This document shows, piece after piece, positions 24,491 through 33,084 of a stretch of 64,000 nt of DNA. Position 1 is the first letter of the stretch. Every line of letters begins with the position of its first letter. The stretch is taken from the NCBI RefSeq assembly GCF_900169505.1, contig NZ_LT827021.1:1922001-1986000 (forward strand). Reading direction: 5' to 3'. The notes beneath the pieces are model-generated. The model was not told the DNA's origin, made no database searches, and saw only the letters and a program-made list of their open reading frames with translations. The translations under genes and the position numbers were made by a program. This DNA comes from Arabiibacter massiliensis. GTDB taxonomy: Bacteria > Actinomycetota > Coriobacteriia > Coriobacteriales > Eggerthellaceae.

Positions 24491-25165
24491 CACGCCGTAC
24501 TGCTGGTAGTAGGCATCGAGCGCGGCTTTCACCTGGTCGTCGATGACCACGCGGCCCTGCACCTCGCGGCCCAGCAGGTACTCCGTCACCTCGGCCATGC
24601 TCACGATGGACGCCACGGGGAAGCCGTAGCGCTCCTGCACCTCCTGCTGCGCGGTCACCACGCCGCCCTTGCCCACCTCCATGCGGTTGAGCGACACGAT
24701 GAGACCGCGCACGTCCACGTCGGCGGCCGCCTTCAGGATGGGGTACGTCTCGTCGATGGACTTGCCGGACGTGGTGACATCCTCCACCATCACCACGCGG
24801 TCGCCGTCGCGCAGCTCGCTGCCCAGCAGGTTGCCCGCGTCGGCCCCGTGGTCCTTGACCTCCTTGCGGTTGGAGCAGTAGCGCGCCTCCTTGCCGTAGA
24901 GCTCCTGTAGGCCGATGACCGTGATCACCGACAGCGGGATGCCCTTGTACGCGGGACCGAACACCACGTCGAAGTCCAGCCCGAAGTTGTCGTGGATGGC
25001 GCGCGCGTAGTACAGGCCCAGGCGGTGCAGCTGCTCGCCCGTTACGTAGGCGCCCGCGTTCATGAAGAAGGGCGACTTGCGGCCGCTCTTCAGCGTGAAA
25101 TCGCCGAACTTCAGCACGTCGCTTTCGATCATGAACTCGATGAACTCCTGCTTGTACTGCTCCAT
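24479..25165 (-). CDS. pyrE: Orotate phosphoribosyltransferase
   Basis: The 228-residue enzyme converts orotate and PRPP to OMP in pyrimidine synthesis. It has FTLKSGRKSPFFMNAG at the N-terminus, the flexible-loop region NRKEVKDHG and the PRPP-binding motif RVVMVEDVTTSGKSIDET. The start at 25165 is chosen for the AAAGGG site and for fit with family length. Its last codons lie inside a palindromic repeat, so the natural terminus was probably replaced when the repeat arrived. No other pyr gene is nearby. Confidence 0.95.
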   Translation of the reverse strand: MEQYKQEFIEFMIESDVLKFGDFTLKSGRKSPFFMNAGAYVTGEQLHRLGLYYARAIHDNFGLDFDVVFGPAYKGIPLSVITVIGLQELYGKEARYCSNRKEVKDHGADAGNLLGSELRDGDRVVMVEDVTTSGKSIDETYPILKAAADVDVRGLIVSLNRMEVGKGGVVTAQQEVQERYGFPVASIVSMAEVTEYLLGREVQGRVVIDDQVKAALDAYYQQYGVKMA

Positions 25166-25210
25166 TGCCGCGCCCTTTCTCCGACGTCTCCTCATGATGT
25201 ACTCATCATA

Positions 25211-25588
25211 CTAGATGGAGGCGCTCTTGCGAACGCGTTCCTGGTAGCGCTCGCCCCATGCCCACATGGCCTCGATGATGGGGCGCAGGCTCTCGCCCGT
25301 CTCCGTGAGCGCATACTCCACGCGCGGCGGCACCTCGGGGTACACCGTGCGCGCCACCAGGCCGCGCTGCTCCATCTCGCGCAGGTTGCTGGTGAGCACC
25401 TTCTGCGAGATGGCCCCCACCGACTTCTTCAGCTGGCCGAAGCGCTTCGTGCCGCCCAGCAGGTCGCGCATGATGAGCAGCTTCCACTTGCTGCCGATGA
25501 GCTGGGCCGTCGTCTCCACTGGGCAGGCGGGAAGCTGGTCCGGCGCAGGGGGCTCGTCGTTGCGGAACACCGCGGCTGGCTCCTGCAT
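25211..25588 (-). CDS. HxlR family transcriptional regulator
   Basis: The 125-residue protein shows the HxlR winged HTH: GSKWKLLIMRDLLGGTKRFG, ISQKVLTSNLREMEQRGLV, VEYALTETGESL. A single cysteine lies before the HTH (PACPVETT), the position used for redox or electrophile sensing in several HxlR/YodB proteins. The start at 25588 follows AAGGAGG. It is divergent from the SirTM-like gene, with an inverted repeat between them, and probably controls that gene and itself. Confidence 0.9.
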   Translation of the reverse strand: MQEPAAVFRNDEPPAPDQLPACPVETTAQLIGSKWKLLIMRDLLGGTKRFGQLKKSVGAISQKVLTSNLREMEQRGLVARTVYPEVPPRVEYALTETGESLRPIIEAMWAWGERYQERVRKSASI

Positions 25589-25616
25589 GCTCGATTCCTC
25601 CTTGCGTGCGGCTATA

Positions 25617-25683
25617 GTACCTTTTGGATACCATGCAGAACGGATGGTGCCTACTTTCCTTTCGATAGGCTGCATCATATACT
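25617..25683. promoter_or_regulatory. Divergent hxlR/sirtuin control region
   Basis: GTACCTTTTGGATAC at 25617-25631 is an imperfect inverted repeat of the size bound by HxlR proteins. For the sirtuin gene a TATACT -10 box lies at 25678-25683 with TTTCCT 17 bp upstream (25655-25660). The arrangement would let the regulator act on both genes. Confidence 0.5.
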
Positions 25684-25715
25684 GAGGGAAACGGAAGCGC
25701 AACAAGGAAGACGTC

Positions 25716-26591
25716 ATGGATCACCCGAACCGCATCCCTCGCACCGCGCACGCGCCCGACCCCGAGCGCATCGAGGCCGCGCGCGAGCTTATCGCCTCGT
25801 GCGACCGCATCCTCGTAGGAGCGGGCGCGGGGCTTTCCACCGCTGCCGGGCTCTCGTATTCCGGCGAGCGCTTCCAGCGCAACTTCCAGCCGTTCATCAG
25901 GCGCTACGGCATGACCGACATGTACTCGGCCGGCTTCTACCCCTTCCCCACCGAAGAGGACCGCTGGGCCTACTGGGCGCGCCACGTGTGGGTGAACCGC
26001 CACGAGCCGCCCGCGCTGCCGCTGTACGTCCAGCTGCGGGAGGCCCTGCGCGACAAGGACTGCTTCGTCATCACCACCAACGTGGACGCGCAGTTCGAGA
26101 AGGCGGGCTTTCCGCGCGAGCGGCTGTTCGCCACGCAGGGCGATTACGGCCTGAACCAATGCGCGCGCGGCTGCCACGACACGCTCTACCCCAACCGCCA
26201 GCTGGCGGAGAAGATGCTCGCGAGCGCCGAGGGCGACGGCACGCGCATCCCCTCCCAACTGGTGCCGCGCTGTCCGGTGTGCGGCGGGCGCATGAACGTG
26301 CACCTGCGCATCGACGGCTCGTTCGTGGAGAACGCGGACTGGCACGCAGCCGAGGAGCGCTACCGCGCATTCGTCGCGGGCATGCGCGAGCACCCTACGC
26401 TGCTGCTGGAGCTGGGCGTAGGCTGGAACACGCCGGTGATCATCCGCATGCCGTTCGACCGCCTGGCCGTGGCGCTGGACGCGCCGCTCGTGCGCATCAA
26501 CTACGACGACGCCCGCGTGCCGAAGGAAACCGCGCACGCCGTGGCGCTGCAAGGCGACATCGCCGAAATCTGGCCGCTCATCACGCCATGA
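25716..26591 (+). CDS. SIR2-family protein of the SirTM (class M) type
   Basis: The 291-residue protein has the sirtuin NAD site GAGAGLSTAAGL. In place of the usual T-H/Q-N-x-D...H it has TTNVDAQFEKAGF followed by LFATQGDYGLNQC. That pattern fits SirTM, the macrodomain-linked sirtuins that ADP-ribosylate lipoylated carrier proteins. Two cysteine pairs (QCARGC and RCPVCGG) should bind zinc. The known SirTM operons carry a macrodomain hydrolase, GcvH-like protein and lipoate ligase; none is here. The partner is a divergent HxlR regulator, so a redox stress role is plausible. Confidence 0.75.
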   Translation: MDHPNRIPRTAHAPDPERIEAARELIASCDRILVGAGAGLSTAAGLSYSGERFQRNFQPFIRRYGMTDMYSAGFYPFPTEEDRWAYWARHVWVNRHEPPALPLYVQLREALRDKDCFVITTNVDAQFEKAGFPRERLFATQGDYGLNQCARGCHDTLYPNRQLAEKMLASAEGDGTRIPSQLVPRCPVCGGRMNVHLRIDGSFVENADWHAAEERYRAFVAGMREHPTLLLELGVGWNTPVIIRMPFDRLAVALDAPLVRINYDDARVPKETAHAVALQGDIAEIWPLITP

Positions 26592-28692
26592 AGGTGCGTT
26601 CAAACTCTTTGATGGGCTGGGGCTTTCCTACCAGGTAGCCTTGGGCGCGAGTGCAGCCGGCCTCGCGCAGGGCCGCGTACTGCTCCTCGTTCTCGATGCC
26701 CTCGGCCACCGTCTCGATGCCCAGGTCGCGGCAGAGGTCGGCCAGGCTGCGGATCACCTGCATGGTGCGCTCCTCCACGCCCAGCCCCCACACCAGCGAC
26801 TTGTCCATCTTCAGCACGTCGAACTCCAGCTGGATGAACAGCGAGAAGTTCGCGTTCTCCACGCCGAAGTCGTCGATGGCCACGCGGAAGCCGCGTTCGC
26901 GTAGGCCGTCGGCCACGTAGCGCAGCAGCGCGTCGTCCTCCTCGCGCGCCGACTCCGTGATCTCGATCTCGATGAGGCCCGCGTCCACGCCGTGCTCGGC
27001 CACCGTGGAGGCCACGCGCTCCACGAACCGCGCGTCGCCGATGGTGCGCCGCGAGAAGTTCACAGCCAGCGGCACGGGCGCGCGGCCCTCGCGCTGCCAG
27101 CGGGCCACGGTGGCGCACGCCCGGCCGAGCGCGAAGAAATCGATGGCGGAGATCTCGCCCATGTCCTCAAGCGCCGGGATGAACGACGACGGCAGCGCCT
27201 GCATGCCGCGCACCCGGTCGTGGTAGCGGATGAGCGCCTCGGCCCCCACGAGCGAGCCGTCCTCGCAGGAGGTTTGCGGCATGAGGAAGATGTCCAGCAG
27301 ACCGGCGCGCGCCGCCTCCTGGGCGCCGCCCGGACGCAGGAGGCTGCTCACGGCGGCGTCGGAGGCCAGGTCGACCCCCAGATCAACCGCGCGGTGCCGC
27401 CCGCGCTTCGCGGAGCGCATGCGGTCGCCCGCCGAGTCCAGCAGGCTCACGGTGGTCGTGCAGCGCGCCTTCCACGCGGGGCCGAGCGAGGCGGGCAGCC
27501 CTTCGTCCAGGAAGCGCTGCGCGGCGCGCTCGGCCAGGACCGCGAACTCGGCGTAGCCGATCGGCGAGGCGACGGCGCAGAACTCGTCGTCGCCGATGCG
27601 GTACACATGATCGCCGAACACCTCGCCCAGGCAGGCCGCTATGCGGCGCAGCACCTCGTCGCCCATAGGCCTGCCCTGCTCGCGGTTGATCACATTCAAG
27701 CGGTCGGCATCCACCAGCACAAAGCCGATGTCCTCGAACAGGCCGCGGTCGAAGTCGCGGTGGAAGGCCGCGCGCGAGCGCGCATGCGTCAGCGGATCGT
27801 TCCAGGTGAGCTGGTCCACCATGCGCTGGGTGGCCACGCGCTTCATGCTGGCCGACAGGAAGTAGGCGAGCCCCATGAGCGGCGAGCTGATGGAGTCGAG
27901 CCCGCCGCGCCCCGGATTGTCGGCGCCGAGGAAGCCCACGAAGCGCCCATCCACCTCCAGCGGCGCGGCCACGAGCGAGCGAATGTCCTGCACTGCGAGC
28001 GCCTCGCGCTCCTCGCTGCGATTCCCCTCCAAGCCTCCCACATCGCCGATGATCATGGCGCGCCCGGCCGAGAACGGCTCAAGCCAGGCTTCGATGAAGT
28101 CGATCGTCATATGCTGCAGGTTCCGCTTCTGAGACTCCACGCCCGGCGCGCACCATTCGAAGTAGTTCGACAGGGTGCCGCCCGACTCGTCGTCGATGCA
28201 GAACACGTAGGTGCGATCGGCTTCCAGGAACCCGCCCAGAATGCGCAGCGTCTCGTCGATGGCGAATTCCAGCGTCCGGTCGCCGTCGAGCACCTTGATG
28301 CACTCGAGGGCCATATCACCCGCCTCGGCCAGGAACTTGTACGACTCGCGCTGCCGCTCGCGGTCGGTCACGTCGAAGGCGATCTCGAGCCGCGCCGTTC
28401 GGCCGCGCCACTGCACCAGCTTGTCGCGCAGCAGGTAATGGCGGCGCATCCGCTCGTTGGTGTGCTCCCATTCGTAGAACGTGTCGAAGTCGAGAAGGTC
28501 GTTCGTACAGAACGGGCAGGGCTCGTCGCGACCCTGCAACACGCGGTAGCACGGCTCCGCGTTTTCCACGGCATCTTCGCCGAACAGGCGCAGGCCGGGC
28601 TCGTTGAGGAAGAGCAGCTCGTAGGTGTCCACATCGCAGATGTAGACGAGCTCGGATAAGCCCGAGAGCAGCGAGTTCAGCATTCCCCTCAT
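26581..28692 (-). CDS. PAS-GAF-GGDEF-EAL protein (cyclic di-GMP turnover)
   Basis: The 703-residue protein has no membrane segment. An N-terminal PAS-like domain (1-115) carries a CPFC motif near residue 59. A GAF-like domain follows (about 120-270). The GGDEF domain has RIGDDEF (near 367) in place of GGDEF, which predicts loss of cyclase activity. The EAL domain keeps EAL in GAEALIRY (484), the IEIEITES motif, DDFG (607) and AEGIE, so it is probably an active phosphodiesterase. The same CPFC-PAS module is found in the large protein at 59756-63793. Its stop overlaps the 3' end of the sirtuin gene by 11 bases. Confidence 0.9.
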   Translation of the reverse strand: MRGMLNSLLSGLSELVYICDVDTYELLFLNEPGLRLFGEDAVENAEPCYRVLQGRDEPCPFCTNDLLDFDTFYEWEHTNERMRRHYLLRDKLVQWRGRTARLEIAFDVTDRERQRESYKFLAEAGDMALECIKVLDGDRTLEFAIDETLRILGGFLEADRTYVFCIDDESGGTLSNYFEWCAPGVESQKRNLQHMTIDFIEAWLEPFSAGRAMIIGDVGGLEGNRSEEREALAVQDIRSLVAAPLEVDGRFVGFLGADNPGRGGLDSISSPLMGLAYFLSASMKRVATQRMVDQLTWNDPLTHARSRAAFHRDFDRGLFEDIGFVLVDADRLNVINREQGRPMGDEVLRRIAACLGEVFGDHVYRIGDDEFCAVASPIGYAEFAVLAERAAQRFLDEGLPASLGPAWKARCTTTVSLLDSAGDRMRSAKRGRHRAVDLGVDLASDAAVSSLLRPGGAQEAARAGLLDIFLMPQTSCEDGSLVGAEALIRYHDRVRGMQALPSSFIPALEDMGEISAIDFFALGRACATVARWQREGRAPVPLAVNFSRRTIGDARFVERVASTVAEHGVDAGLIEIEITESAREEDDALLRYVADGLRERGFRVAIDDFGVENANFSLFIQLEFDVLKMDKSLVWGLGVEERTMQVIRSLADLCRDLGIETVAEGIENEEQYAALREAGCTRAQGYLVGKPQPIKEFERTFMA

Positions 28693-28828
28693 CCGCGACC
28701 CCTCCCGCGAACGCGTTGCGCGCCCGTCGTGCGGATGCGCGCCGATCTAGAGAAACAATACCATGACCCTATGGATTATAGGGCCGAGAACCTCGATACG
28801 CCACTCGATGGATCAAAGAAAGATTGAA

Positions 28829-28863
28829 GCGCGCCTCAGGAGATCCCCTCCCCTGAGGCGCGC
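28829..28863 (-). terminator. Rho-independent terminator of lysA-hom
   Basis: GCGCGCCTCAGG and its complement form a perfect 12-bp stem with an 11-base loop, followed on the minus strand by a U-rich stretch (TTCAATCTTTCTTT). It lies nine bases past the hom stop. Confidence 0.85.
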
Positions 28864-28872
28864 CCTGCGCCG

Positions 28873-30156
28873 CTAGTCCTCCACGCGGATGACGCTGGGC
28901 TCGTCGCGCAGGATGTCGTCGAGCTCGGCGATCTCGGCCAGCACGTCGCGGACGCTCTTCTCGCACGCGGTGTGCGTGACGTACACGAGGTCCACCGAGC
29001 CGCCGTCCTTCTTGCCGCGCTGCACCACCGAGTACACGCTCACGCTGTGCTTCGCGAACACGCCCGCCATCGCGGCCAGCACGCCGGAGCGGTCGGCCAC
29101 CTTGAAGCGGATGTAGTATTTGGTCTTGAGATCCTCCATGGGCACGATGGGCAGGTTGTCGGTGCAGGTGCAGCCCACGAGCGGCCCCACGCCCAGCGTG
29201 ACGTGGCGGGCCACCTCCAGCACGTCGCCCATGACGGCGCTCGCGGCCGGGCCGGAGCCCGCGCCCTCGCCGAAGAACATCGTCTCGCCCACCGCGTCGC
29301 CCGTCACGTAGATGGCGTTGTACACGCCGCCCACCGTGGCCAGCTGATGCGAAAGCGGCAGCATGGTGGGGTGCACGCGCACGTCGATGCCCTGCGGCGT
29401 GCGATGCGCGAGCGCCAGCAGCTTCACGCAATAGCCCATGTCGCGCGCGGCGTCCAGATCCATGGTGGTGATGTTGCGGATGCCCTCGGTGTGCACGTCG
29501 CCGATGGTCACGCGCGAGTTGAACGCGATGGACGCGAGGATGGCGATCTTCGCGGCGGCATCGAAGCCGTCCACGTCGGCCGTCGGGTCGGCCTCGGCGA
29601 AGCCCTTCTCCTGCGCCTCCTTGAGGGCGGCGTCGTAGCTCAGGCCGTCTTCAACCATGCGGCTGAGCATGTAGTTGGTGGTGCCGTTCACGATGCCCAT
29701 GACCGAGCTGATCTCGTTGGCGATGAGCGAGTGCTTCATCGGGTCGATGATGGGGATGCCGCCGCCCACGCTGGCCTCGAACGCGAGCTCCTTGCCGGCC
29801 TCGTCGGCAGCCTTCATGACCTCTTCGCCGTAGGTGGCCATGAGCGCCTTGTTGGCCGTGACCACGTTCTTGCCCGCGCGCAGGGCACCGAGCACCACGT
29901 CGCGCGCCACGGTGGTTCCGCCGATGAGCTCGATGACGATGTCGATATCCGGGTCGTCCAGGATGTCCTGGTACTCCTGCGTGAAGATGTCCTCCACGCC
30001 GTGCTCGATGGCCTGTTCGGGGTTGCGCGAGCACACGCGCACCAGCTCCACGTCGATGCCGTAGTGGCGCTTGAAGTCCTCGCGGTGGTTCTTCAGGATG
30101 TCGATGCACCCGCCGCCCACCGTGCCCGTTCCTACGAGCCCAAGTTTAACCGTCAT
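28873..30156 (-). CDS. hom: Homoserine dehydrogenase
   Basis: The 427-residue enzyme reduces aspartate semialdehyde to homoserine. It has the NAD(P) site LGLVGTGTVGGGC, the GTTNYMLSRM and DPTADVDGFDAAAK substrate motifs, and a C-terminal ACT domain (SGVLAAMAGVFAKHSVSVYS) for feedback control. It follows lysA by 16 bases and is in the same operon, which couples the lysine and methionine/threonine branches. Its product feeds MetA at 18448. RBS AAAGGGAG. Confidence 0.96.
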   Translation of the reverse strand: MTVKLGLVGTGTVGGGCIDILKNHREDFKRHYGIDVELVRVCSRNPEQAIEHGVEDIFTQEYQDILDDPDIDIVIELIGGTTVARDVVLGALRAGKNVVTANKALMATYGEEVMKAADEAGKELAFEASVGGGIPIIDPMKHSLIANEISSVMGIVNGTTNYMLSRMVEDGLSYDAALKEAQEKGFAEADPTADVDGFDAAAKIAILASIAFNSRVTIGDVHTEGIRNITTMDLDAARDMGYCVKLLALAHRTPQGIDVRVHPTMLPLSHQLATVGGVYNAIYVTGDAVGETMFFGEGAGSGPAASAVMGDVLEVARHVTLGVGPLVGCTCTDNLPIVPMEDLKTKYYIRFKVADRSGVLAAMAGVFAKHSVSVYSVVQRGKKDGGSVDLVYVTHTACEKSVRDVLAEIAELDDILRDEPSVIRVED

Positions 30157-30172
30157 GCTTTCGCTCCCTTTC

Positions 30173-31528
30173 CTAGATGTCCCGCGCCATCAGGTCTTCG
30201 TATGTTTCGCGGCGCGTGGTGACGCGCGCCTCGCCGTCTTTCACGAACACGATCGCCGGCCGCGGCTGGCCGTTGTAGTTGCTCGACATGGTGTGGTTGT
30301 ACGCGCCCGTGCCGAACACGGCCACGATGTCGCCCAGGTCGGGGCGCTGCATGGGCATGTCGATGACCACCGCGTCGCCGCTTTCGCAGTGCTTGCCGGC
30401 GATGGTGACGATCTCAGTGCGCGGCTGGCCCGCCTTGTTGGCGACGACCGGCTCGTAGTCGGCGTGGTAGAGCGCCGTGCGGATGTTGTCGGACATGCCG
30501 CCGTCCACCGCCACGTACTTGCGGATATTCGGCAGCGTCTTGATGATACCCACCGTGTACAGCGTCACGCCCGCCGTGGCCACCAAGCTGCGGCCCGGCT
30601 CCACGAGCAGCCGCGGCTCGGGCATGCCGTGCGCGGCGCAGGCCGTGCGCACCGCCGCGGTGATGGTTTCGGCGAACTCCTCGATGGAGGCGGGCTGGTC
30701 GCCGGCCGTGTAGGCCACGCCCAGGCCGCCGCCCATGTCCAACTCGTCGAGCTCGATGCCGTACTCTTCGCGAATGCGCGCCATGAGATCCACCATGACC
30801 TCGACGGCCTCCGGATACGAATGCAGCGCGAATATCTGCGAGCCGATGTGGCAGTGCAGGCCCGCTAGGCGCACGTTCGGCGCGGCGAGGACGTCCTTCA
30901 CGCAGCGATAAGCGAAGTCCTCGCGCATGGTGAAGCCGAACTTCGAGTCCTCGCAGCCGGTGCGGATGTACTGATGCGTGTCGGCCTCGACGCCCGGCGT
31001 GATGCGCATGTAGATGGGCTGCTCGACGCCCAGCTCGCCGGCGATCTCGGAGATGCGGCGCAGCTCGATGCGGCTGTCGATGATGATGCGGCCCACGCCG
31101 GCGGAGATGGCCTCGCGCAGCTCCTGCGGCGTCTTGTTGTTGCCGTGCATGAAGATGCGCTCGGCCGGGAAGCCCGTGGCCAGCGCGCACGCCAGCTCGC
31201 CGCCGCCCGACACATCGAGGCAGAGGCCCTCCTCGTTCACGATGCGCGCGGCCTCCTTGTTGAGGAACGCCTTGCTTGCGTAGACGACGTCGGCGTTGCC
31301 GTAGCGGCTGCGGAACGCCTCGAGGTAGGTCTCCATGCGCGTGCGCATGTCGCACTCGTCCATGACGTAGAGCGCCGTGCCCTGCTCGCGCGCCAGTTCC
31401 ACCATATCGACGCCGCCGACGAACAGGTGGTCGTCGCGCACCTCGGCCGTGAGGGGGAGCACCGCGCCCAGCTCCATGGTGGTGCGGTTGTCGGGCTGCT
31501 TGCTCAAATCGGATGCGGGCAACGACAT
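30173..31528 (-). CDS. lysA: Diaminopimelate decarboxylase
   Basis: The 451-residue PLP enzyme makes lysine from meso-diaminopimelate. The PLP lysine is in VVYASKAFLNKE; other motifs are HGNNKTPQELREA, GLHCHIGSQI, EPGRSLVATAG and the partner-subunit cysteine region AGKHCESGDAV. The start at 31528 (MSLPAS) is preferred over 31549, which lacks a ribosome binding site; AAAGG is 11 bases upstream. First gene of the lysA-hom operon. Confidence 0.95.
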   Translation of the reverse strand: MSLPASDLSKQPDNRTTMELGAVLPLTAEVRDDHLFVGGVDMVELAREQGTALYVMDECDMRTRMETYLEAFRSRYGNADVVYASKAFLNKEAARIVNEEGLCLDVSGGGELACALATGFPAERIFMHGNNKTPQELREAISAGVGRIIIDSRIELRRISEIAGELGVEQPIYMRITPGVEADTHQYIRTGCEDSKFGFTMREDFAYRCVKDVLAAPNVRLAGLHCHIGSQIFALHSYPEAVEVMVDLMARIREEYGIELDELDMGGGLGVAYTAGDQPASIEEFAETITAAVRTACAAHGMPEPRLLVEPGRSLVATAGVTLYTVGIIKTLPNIRKYVAVDGGMSDNIRTALYHADYEPVVANKAGQPRTEIVTIAGKHCESGDAVVIDMPMQRPDLGDIVAVFGTGAYNHTMSSNYNGQPRPAIVFVKDGEARVTTRRETYEDLMARDI

Positions 31529-31549
31529 CGTCCGCCTGCCTTTCTGCAT

Positions 31550-31989
31550 GCTTCGTGCGTATCAGGGGCACCGGCTCTCTCACCCGGTGCGATGCGATCC
31601 GCATCATACTACCAGCCCAAGGGGCGCGCCCCGTGTGCGGCACGTGAAATTTCGCAGAATGGATAGGGTGAGCGGGCTGGGGGCGAGCGGAGGTGCCGCC
31701 CATCGCCCAGTGCGCGAGAAACCCTCCGGGATTCCCGACCCATGCTGCACGTTTGGGAAAATTCCCCATTTCGTCGGAATCTGGGCTTCAAAAATTCCTC
31801 ATCGTCGAAAACAGCCACTCAACAATTCCGCATTCCGTAGATTTCCCTGTTCAAACCGCTGTTTTTCCTATATCCCGAGCTTTTCCCTGTGGTTTCGGAT
31901 AATTCTCCTCTGCTCGGGATAAAAGCGGGTACAATTGACGCCATCGGAACGAGAGCCCGCTGCGGCGGGCGCGAACGCGAGGAGGACCC
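31550..31989. other. Intergenic region, no gene seen
   Basis: This 440-base gap is more AT-rich than its surroundings in its right half. I see no frame with a start, ribosome binding site and protein-like composition. AAAATTCCCCATTTCGTCGGAA is loosely repeated about 30 bases later. A TACAAT box at 31930-31935 is the likely -10 of the MoaE-like gene, without a clear -35. An sRNA cannot be excluded. Confidence 0.4.
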
Positions 31990-32385
31990 ATGGCCAAGCA
32001 GGAACCATCCATCGATCAGTGGCTTGCCGAGGCGAAGCAGGATCCCAAGGCCGCGCAGTGCGGCATGTTCCTCACCCACAACGGCGTGGTGCGCGTCACG
32101 CCGAAAAAGCAGGTGCGAGAAGGGGTCGAGGGCCTGGGCGACGTGGCGCAGGTCGAGTTCTCCTACGACGCGGAAGGCGTCGCAGCGGCCGAAGCCGAGG
32201 CGCTCTCCTGGCCGGGCGTGTACTACGTGCGCACATGGCTGAACGAGGGCGTGCTCGAGGTGGGCGACTCCATCATGTACGTGCTCATCGGGGCCGATAT
32301 CCGTCCCAACTGCATCGACGCGCTGCAGAAGCTCGTCGGCAAGATCAAGAACGACCTCGTGGTGGAAAAAGAGATCTACGCGTAA
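31990..32385 (+). CDS. MoaE-like protein (molybdopterin synthase large subunit homologue)
   Basis: The 131-residue protein follows the MoaE pattern: an early G-x-F...GVVR strand, a central helix, then VRTWLNEGVLEVGDSIMYVL, GADIRPNCIDALQKLVGKIK and the ending VVEKEIYA. The last parts match the MoaE region that holds the two catalytic lysines. The N-terminal half is divergent, so it may not be the main molybdopterin synthase. Strong site GAGGAGG before the ATG. No other moa gene is in the window; a terminator follows. Confidence 0.6.
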   Translation: MAKQEPSIDQWLAEAKQDPKAAQCGMFLTHNGVVRVTPKKQVREGVEGLGDVAQVEFSYDAEGVAAAEAEALSWPGVYYVRTWLNEGVLEVGDSIMYVLIGADIRPNCIDALQKLVGKIKNDLVVEKEIYA

Positions 32386-32405
32386 CGCCACGCCTCCCCC
32401 CCCCC

Positions 32406-32433
32406 GCGTGCGGCTCGCGAACGGGCCGCACGC
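32406..32433 (+). terminator. GC-rich hairpin after the MoaE-like gene
   Basis: GCGTGCGGC and GCCGCACGC form a perfect 9-bp stem with a 10-base loop, followed by CCCTTCCCTCTT. It is 20 bases past the stop and is probably a terminator with a weak pyrimidine tract. Confidence 0.6.
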
Positions 32434-32553
32434 GCCCTTCCCTCTTCGCCTCTTTCACACAGGACGTCATCCTGCACGGAAAGACCGATTTCGCTATTCT
32501 GGGCACGAACGCCCGATCCGCCTCGTGTACTAGGCAAGGAGGCGATACCCCGC

Positions 32554-33084
32554 ATGCACCCGACGCTCAGGCCCGATGATTTCATGGAGCGCGCCATGAG
32601 CGCGTGGGGCGGCGCCGTCTACCGCCTCGCGCTCAGCCAAACCGGCTCGGCGCACGATGCGGAGGATATCTGCCAGGACGTGTTCCTGCGCCTGCTCAAA
32701 GACGCCACCGCGTTCGAAGACGACGAGCACCTGAAAGCGTGGCTGCTGCATGTGACCGCCAATCGCTGCCGCGATCTGCATCGTTCGGCCTGGCGACGGC
32801 ACGCCGAGCTCGTCGAGGCGATGCCCGACACGTGCGCCGCGTTCGATGCGGACGAGGATGCGGGAGCGCGCGCCCTGCGCGAGAGCCGCGTGGGCCGCGC
32901 GATGGAGAAGCTCCCGGCCAAGACGCGCCTGATCGTGCACCTGCGCTATTGCGAGGGATACTCGGCCGAGGAGATCGCGCGCATCGTCCGCTGCCTGCCG
33001 GCCACCGTCCGCTCGCGCCTGCGCCGAGCGCGCGGGCAGATCAAGGCTCTGTTGGAAGAGGAGGCCTCACGTGAACAGGAATGA
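32554..33084 (+). CDS. ECF-type RNA polymerase sigma factor
   Basis: The 176-residue protein has region 2 (DAEDICQDVFLRLLKDA, then HLKAWLLHVTANRCRDLHRS) and region 4 (LIVHLRYCEGYSAEEIARIV, then VRSRLRRARGQIK). Nothing else is present, as in ECF sigma factors. AAGGAGG lies 11 bases before the ATG. It overlaps the next gene, a membrane protein, by 14 bases, the usual arrangement of a sigma/anti-sigma pair. The amaP-DUF2273-asp23 envelope operon just downstream is a candidate target. Confidence 0.93.
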   Translation: MHPTLRPDDFMERAMSAWGGAVYRLALSQTGSAHDAEDICQDVFLRLLKDATAFEDDEHLKAWLLHVTANRCRDLHRSAWRRHAELVEAMPDTCAAFDADEDAGARALRESRVGRAMEKLPAKTRLIVHLRYCEGYSAEEIARIVRCLPATVRSRLRRARGQIKALLEEEASREQE

